DNA from: Xenorhabdus khoisanae
GTDB taxonomy: Bacteria; Pseudomonadota; Gammaproteobacteria; Enterobacterales; Enterobacteriaceae
NCBI RefSeq assembly: GCF_001037465.1
Contig: NZ_LFCV01000067.1
Span: 1 to 64,000 of the forward strand
DNA: 64,000 nt
Reading direction: 5' to 3'
Positions 59,249 to 64,000 of this stretch are shown here, in pieces (the first letter of the stretch is position 1; each line of letters opens with the position of its first letter). The notes beneath the pieces were generated by a model. It was not told the origin of the DNA. It was given only the letters and a program-made list of their open reading frames with translations, and made no database searches. The position numbers were made by a program, and so were the translations under genes.

Positions 59249-62200
59249 TTAACTTATATTATCCTTAATTGATAATGTGTTGATTATTTCTGTGCTGATA
59301 ATGGGAACGGCTTCAATAATATTTTCATGATAACAATCATCAACCAATGTAATTACTAATGGGTTGACTGTAAATTGAGAAATATTATTATCCGGGATTT
59401 TCCTTGTCAATTGACTAAGCTCAAATCCAACACCTTCTTTATAGTATGGATTTGTTCTTCCTGCTTTAAATAAGGTGATATTTGTATGTGTTAATTTCCC
59501 GCTTAAATTACCATTCCCTATTTCAATCTCAAGCGGTATTGCTTCCAATACTGTATTGATATAAGCATCGCTCGCGCCCATTTCCTGCAATTTTCTGGTG
59601 GCTTTCTTATATTCACTTGGCATATTCAGTTTATTTTTCAGATCCTTTATCTCATCGTTATTGATAATAGTATCTAATAAGAATAAATGAATCTCTTTTG
59701 CACCTAGCTGTTCTAATTGAAATGCAATTTCCATAGCGAGTTGTCCTCCTAATGACCAACCTAAAATGCGAATAGGTTTATCAATAGCAGTTTCTGTCAG
59801 GATTAACTCCATGTAGATTTGGGTTAGCTTCTGTAGCGAATCTGTCTGATTATCCATGCAGTGATTATAATTATTGATGCCTATGCAGTTATACGCATCA
59901 GATAATGTATTTGCCAGAGCAGCATATACTTCACTACCGCTATTAGCCGGATGAACCATAAACAGTTTATTGGTTGCCGTTGATTCCGGTGTTAAGAAAT
60001 TAAGTAAATCCGGTTTAACACTGCCTGTTTCCAGCCATTGAGCTAACAAAGCAATACATTTGTAGCTAAACAGAATATTTAAAGGAATATCAACGTCTAT
60101 TTCATTGCGCATTGCGGCGGTCAGTTTAATCGCCGTTAAGGAATTACCACCAATGCGGAAGAAATTATCTTCGATGCCAATCTGCTCCAGTCCCAATATT
60201 TCCTGCCAAATAGCACACAGTCGGGTTTCCAGTGTATTGCGGGGAGCAACATAACTGTCCTGCGTCCCCCATATCGGCTCTGGCAGGGCGCGGCGGTTCA
60301 GCTTGCCATTCAGGGTCAGCGGCACGGACGTAATGCGGGTAAAGCTGGCGGGCAGCATATATTCCGGCAGGCGGGCGGAGAGGTGCTTAATCAGGGTTTC
60401 ATCGGACAGTACTTCCGCTGCCACCAGATAGGCGGCCAGCACTTTATTTCCCTTATACTCGTGGTCAATCACCACCGCTTGTTTTACCTGCGGATGGGCA
60501 GCGAGGGCGTTTTCGATTTCGCCCAGCTCAATGCGGTAACCGCGGATTTTGACCTGAAAATCATTACGTCCGAGGTAGTCCAGATTGCCGTCCGGTCGCC
60601 AGCACACCCGGTCGCCGGTTTTGTACAGGCGGGTATAGCCTTTGGCCTTATCTTCGGCCGTCGCGAATGGGTTTGCCACAAAACGCTCGGCAGTCAGTTC
60701 AGGCCGGTTCCAGTATCCCCGCGCCAGTCCTGCACCGCCGATGTACAGTTCTCCCGGTGCGCCGACAGGAGCGGGATTGCCGTCATCATCAAGAACATAC
60801 AGACGGGTATTGTCGATGCCTTTGCCGATGGTTCTCTCCCCGTCCTGTAATAAGTGCTGGGTCGCACAGACAGTAATTTCAGTGGGACCATATTGGTTAA
60901 ACAGGGTGATCCCTGAGCGTAAATTCAGGGCATTCAGGGCCTCCCCGCCCGTATGGATAACCTGTAAGGTGGACTGGAATAATTCAGCGGAAAAATGGTT
61001 CATCAAGGCTGTTGGAATAAACGCCTTGGTAATGTTATGGAAATTGATGAATGCCAACAACTGTTCACTGTCTTTGGTCACCGAAGTGGGGGCAATAAAC
61101 AGGGAGGCTCCCGTTATCAGGACAGGGAAAATCTCAAAGACAGAGGCATCAAAGACGTAATTGGAGAAAAACAGCGCCTTGGTTTGCGGGCACAGTAAAT
61201 GTGTTCTGGCAATAAACCGGGCTAAGTTATTGACGCTGGTATGCTCAATCATCACGCCTTTGGGCTGACCGGTGGTGCCGGAGGTGTAAATGATATAGGC
61301 CAAATCGGTTGGTTTGTTGACTGGCGCCGGATTTTCTACGGGCTGGCCTGCGGTGATTGTCTGGTCATCCGCCGCTATCAGTGTTGGCTGTTCAACCCAT
61401 GTTTGGGTGTATTCCTTCAATGTCGCCAGATGCCGTTGCTGGGTAATGACATACGGGGTCCGGATATCTTGCAGAATAAAACTGACGCGTTCTGCGGGAT
61501 ATTCCGGAGAAATGGGCACATAAGCACCGCCGGCTTTCAGCACTGCCAACATACTGATCACCATTTCCGGACTGCGGTCAAGATAAAGGGCGATTGGCGT
61601 GTCGGCTTGCAGCGGTGCATTACGTTGCTGTTGATCGCATAGCTGTTGATCGCATTGTTGTTGATCGTATTGCTGCTGATAATTCCCGCGGATAGCGTGT
61701 GCCAACTGATTTGCCCGTTCGTTGAGCTGGCGATAGGTTAGCGTTTCTCCCTCAAACACCAGTGCCACGTTATCCGGTGTGGTTTCCACCTGAGCTTCAA
61801 ACAATTGTTGCAGGGATTGGTCCTGCGGGTAGGAAACATTGGTCTGGTTCCAGATGTGCAGCAGGGTATGGCGCTCTCCTTCACTGAGGAACATCATGGA
61901 AGTATGCGGCTGGTGTGGGTCACAGGCCGCGGCGTGCAGAATACGTTCAAGCTGATCAAGCAAACGTTGAGCCTGTTCCCCGGTCAACCAATCTTCTCCA
62001 TAACTTAATTTCACTATCAGGCGGTTATCTTGCTCATAAGCCATCAGCGACAACGGATAATCCACTTTTTCGATAGCCTGACGGAACACCAGAGTGTTCT
62101 CAATCCCTTCCTCATTTTCGCTCACTACTGGGTCAGGGTAGTTTTCAAAGATCAACAGGCTATGGAATAACCGCTCCCCATCTGGCTGTAAGCCGGCGAG

Positions 62201-64000
62201 TGATACGGCACTGTGGCTGTTGAGTGCGGCGATATCCTTCTGTATGTCTTGTAAAACCGTAGCTATATTTCCTGCCGGAGTCCATTGCACTGCTAATGGC
62301 AGGGTATTGATATACAGGCCAACACTGGACTCGATTCCATCCACTGGAACATCACGCCCGGATACCGTCGTGCCGACAAGGGTCTGTTCATCCCCACTGT
62401 AATTGTGTAGCAATTTATGCCAGGCAAATTGCAGTACCACATTCAGAGTCACACCTTGTTCGCGACACATTTTTTTAAGCTGATGGTAAGCATTTCCTTG
62501 TACGGTAATCGCTTTTCCCGCTGGTTTTTCAATCGCTTTTATTTGCGTTAAATCAACGTGGTGACTTAACAGAGCCGAAAGATCGTTGGCTCTATGGAAT
62601 TGTATTTTGCGTTCATCCCAATAAGCCTCAGATTCTGCTCTATGATCCAAATGGTATTGTTGGGTTGCCAGATAAGCGTTGTCTAATGTTATCTGGGGGA
62701 CCCGTCCTTGTATCAGCTCGTTGTAATATTCATGCACCGCTTGTAATAAAATCGGGTTACTCCAGCCGTCGGTAATCGAGTGGTGTTGAGTGATGAGAAC
62801 CGTTACTAACTGTTCATTCTGTTTAATTAAGGTGAAGCGGATTAAACCGGGTTGACTTAAATCAAAAGACAGATTGCGGTCATGTTGTTGAATCGCTTCA
62901 ATCGCTTTGTTTCGGGCTTCTTCTGGTAATTGACTGATATCCTTGATGGTGAAATTTGCCGCACCAAGACTTGCGCCCTCAGTCACAATCTGCAAGGCTT
63001 CCTCTTCCCAGTTAAATGCGGTTCTGAGGATGGGGAAGCGCAGTGAAGCCAGCGTCCAGGCTTGCTGGTAAGCGGTAAGATCCAGTTGTGTGCGGTAATC
63101 TAACAGCAGTTGCACGCGATAGGCATCATCCTGTGGTTGAGCCAGATGATGATAAATAAATCCCTGCTGCAAGCTGGTAGCAGGATACAGCGCTTCAATG
63201 TGATACATCTTCTGAAGGCGACGCAGAAGCTTAATGGAAATTCCTTTAATGCCGTAATCATGGGGGGTTTTTATTCCCCCCGCTTGAGCCTGTTTTTGAC
63301 CTGCCATGATGACAGAATTGAGTGCCTGTTCAAATGCGGTGATGAATACCTGCGTCTGAGCCTGTGACAAGTGCGAGCTGACACTAAATTGCAATCTTCC
63401 CGCTTGAATCAGGCCATTAATATTCAACAACAAATGACTACGATTATCGTCTGCCGCTACGGTTCCACAATCGTCATTGGTCAGTGACCAGTTTTGCTCA
63501 TCCTCTCCGCTTAATTTGCCGAGGTAGTTAAAGCTGAGCGCTGGCAGTTCATCGGTCAGGTGACCTGCCTGACATAGCGCCCCATAACCAATACCTTTGT
63601 TTGGTATAGCACGGAGCATCTCTTTGGTATGAATAATGGTTTCCGCAATATCATCCTGCATTGCCAGACGAACAGGGTACACAGTTGTAAACCAGCCGAC
63701 GGTTTCGGAGACATCCAGTGTGTTGTCGATGGCTTCCCGTCCATGACCTTCAAGTATGATGTGGTTAACAGGGCGCGAAAAGACGGCCTGTAATGCCAAC
63801 GTCAGGGCACTGAGAAGCAGGTCATTGATTTCGGTGTGGTAACCGGTATTGGCTTCACGCAACAGAATGTCGGTTAATTCAACGGAAATACCCAACATAT
63901 GTTGACTGCTTTCATCTGAAACAGAGTGAATCTGGTTCTCTGCCATCACTTGTTGCCAGTAGGGAATTTCCTGTTGGTGGTGTTCTGCATAGTGATGGAC
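59249..64000 (-). CDS. 3' part of a second NRPS: E (partial)-C-A-T-TE
   Basis: The frame is open across the right edge, so the true start lies outside; an internal GTG at 63949 is not the start. Positions below count from that GTG. The first part is the C-terminal half of an epimerisation domain (ILEGHGRE, ETVGWFTTVYP, KGIGYGAL, FNYLGKL; about residues 1-235). A C domain follows (HHSITDG near 391; start LYPATSLQQGF fits a DCL type accepting the D residue). Then come an A domain (FDASVFE near 933), a carrier (FFRIGGNSL near 1264) and a terminal thioesterase (GWSLGG near 1399). The A code reads about D-A-F-F-H-G-Q-V-C-K, which I cannot assign. It is more diverged from the xab modules than they are from each other, so it belongs to a separate pathway. 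It is the last protein of its assembly line. Confidence 0.92.
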   Translation of the reverse strand, partial: VHHYAEHHQQEIPYWQQVMAENQIHSVSDESSQHMLGISVELTDILLREANTGYHTEINDLLLSALTLALQAVFSRPVNHIILEGHGREAIDNTLDVSETVGWFTTVYPVRLAMQDDIAETIIHTKEMLRAIPNKGIGYGALCQAGHLTDELPALSFNYLGKLSGEDEQNWSLTNDDCGTVAADDNRSHLLLNINGLIQAGRLQFSVSSHLSQAQTQVFITAFEQALNSVIMAGQKQAQAGGIKTPHDYGIKGISIKLLRRLQKMYHIEALYPATSLQQGFIYHHLAQPQDDAYRVQLLLDYRTQLDLTAYQQAWTLASLRFPILRTAFNWEEEALQIVTEGASLGAANFTIKDISQLPEEARNKAIEAIQQHDRNLSFDLSQPGLIRFTLIKQNEQLVTVLITQHHSITDGWSNPILLQAVHEYYNELIQGRVPQITLDNAYLATQQYHLDHRAESEAYWDERKIQFHRANDLSALLSHHVDLTQIKAIEKPAGKAITVQGNAYHQLKKMCREQGVTLNVVLQFAWHKLLHNYSGDEQTLVGTTVSGRDVPVDGIESSVGLYINTLPLAVQWTPAGNIATVLQDIQKDIAALNSHSAVSLAGLQPDGERLFHSLLIFENYPDPVVSENEEGIENTLVFRQAIEKVDYPLSLMAYEQDNRLIVKLSYGEDWLTGEQAQRLLDQLERILHAAACDPHQPHTSMMFLSEGERHTLLHIWNQTNVSYPQDQSLQQLFEAQVETTPDNVALVFEGETLTYRQLNERANQLAHAIRGNYQQQYDQQQCDQQLCDQQQRNAPLQADTPIALYLDRSPEMVISMLAVLKAGGAYVPISPEYPAERVSFILQDIRTPYVITQQRHLATLKEYTQTWVEQPTLIAADDQTITAGQPVENPAPVNKPTDLAYIIYTSGTTGQPKGVMIEHTSVNNLARFIARTHLLCPQTKALFFSNYVFDASVFEIFPVLITGASLFIAPTSVTKDSEQLLAFINFHNITKAFIPTALMNHFSAELFQSTLQVIHTGGEALNALNLRSGITLFNQYGPTEITVCATQHLLQDGERTIGKGIDNTRLYVLDDDGNPAPVGAPGELYIGGAGLARGYWNRPELTAERFVANPFATAEDKAKGYTRLYKTGDRVCWRPDGNLDYLGRNDFQVKIRGYRIELGEIENALAAHPQVKQAVVIDHEYKGNKVLAAYLVAAEVLSDETLIKHLSARLPEYMLPASFTRITSVPLTLNGKLNRRALPEPIWGTQDSYVAPRNTLETRLCAIWQEILGLEQIGIEDNFFRIGGNSLTAIKLTAAMRNEIDVDIPLNILFSYKCIALLAQWLETGSVKPDLLNFLTPESTATNKLFMVHPANSGSEVYAALANTLSDAYNCIGINNYNHCMDNQTDSLQKLTQIYMELILTETAIDKPIRILGWSLGGQLAMEIAFQLEQLGAKEIHLFLLDTIINNDEIKDLKNKLNMPSEYKKATRKLQEMGASDAYINTVLEAIPLEIEIGNGNLSGKLTHTNITLFKAGRTNPYYKEGVGFELSQLTRKIPDNNISQFTVNPLVITLVDDCYHENIIEAVPIISTEIINTLSIKDNIS
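61626..61680 (-). repeat. 15-bp tandem repeat x3.7 in the second NRPS
   Basis: Copies of TGCTGTTGATCGCAT run from 61626 to 61680. They encode a glutamine-rich repeat (QYDQQQCDQQLCDQQQ) in a loop near the start of the A domain. Confidence 0.9.

Noticed and set aside
63947-63949. GTG at 63949 as the true start of the second NRPS
   Set aside because: The frame stays open to the window edge with sequence typical of an epimerisation domain (EIPYWQQ), and the domain would be cut in half.
1-64000. tRNA, rRNA, phage integrase or attachment-site repeats
   Set aside because: I looked for cloverleaf-like segments and for direct repeats at ttcA and the island borders and saw none that I could support.

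Overview
The window looks like a stretch of Xenorhabdus chromosome. The evidence is a conserved enterobacterial set of housekeeping genes (tpx, mppA, zntB and ttcA) together with two large non-ribosomal peptide synthetase (NRPS) systems of the kind found in insect-pathogenic Morganellaceae. The genus is inferred from gene content; no marker gene was compared.

Layout. 1-147 holds the start of an unrecognised gene running off the left edge. 589-1410 is a Tat-exported intradiol dioxygenase. 1724-5049 is the core tpx / mppA-zntB block. 5114-11178 is a graveyard of mobile DNA: an intact IS6-family element, a plasmid-derived regulator plus VbhA/Fic toxin-antitoxin operon, a small gene with an internal stop codon, a multiply frameshifted plasmid-type gene, an internally deleted IS630-family element and the 3' part of an IS701-family transposase. 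11207-57472 is one minus-strand biosynthetic operon: three NRPS genes of 7, 2 and 4 modules, joined by 1-bp and 4-bp overlaps, then a PLP-dependent aspartate decarboxylase. 57996-58889 is ttcA. 59249 to the right edge is the 3' part of a second, unrelated NRPS.

The big operon is a 13-module collinear assembly line. Selectivity residues read directly from the A domains give Pro-Ala-Val-(hydrophobic)-Ile-Thr-Val-(aliphatic)-Ile-Ala-betaAla-Pro-Val. A starter-type C domain suggests an acyl cap, and a tandem thioesterase suggests release as a macrolactone through Thr6. Dual epimerisation/condensation domains in modules 3, 5, 7, 9 and 11 predict D residues at 2, 4, 6, 8 and 10, a strict L/D alternation. 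The decarboxylase would supply the beta-alanine used by module 11. Module count, three-synthetase layout, beta-alanine and acylation all fit the xenoamicins (XabABC; acylated tridecadepsipeptides of X. doucetiae and X. mauleonii). I identify it as a xab-type cluster from memory, without a database check.

Less expected features are: short 15- or 18-bp in-frame tandem repeats in surface loops of many NRPS domains; one dual E/C domain with a changed catalytic motif (module 9); nearly identical docking ends at both NRPS junctions; a plasmid addiction module stranded on the chromosome; and a second NRPS whose A-domain code I cannot assign.
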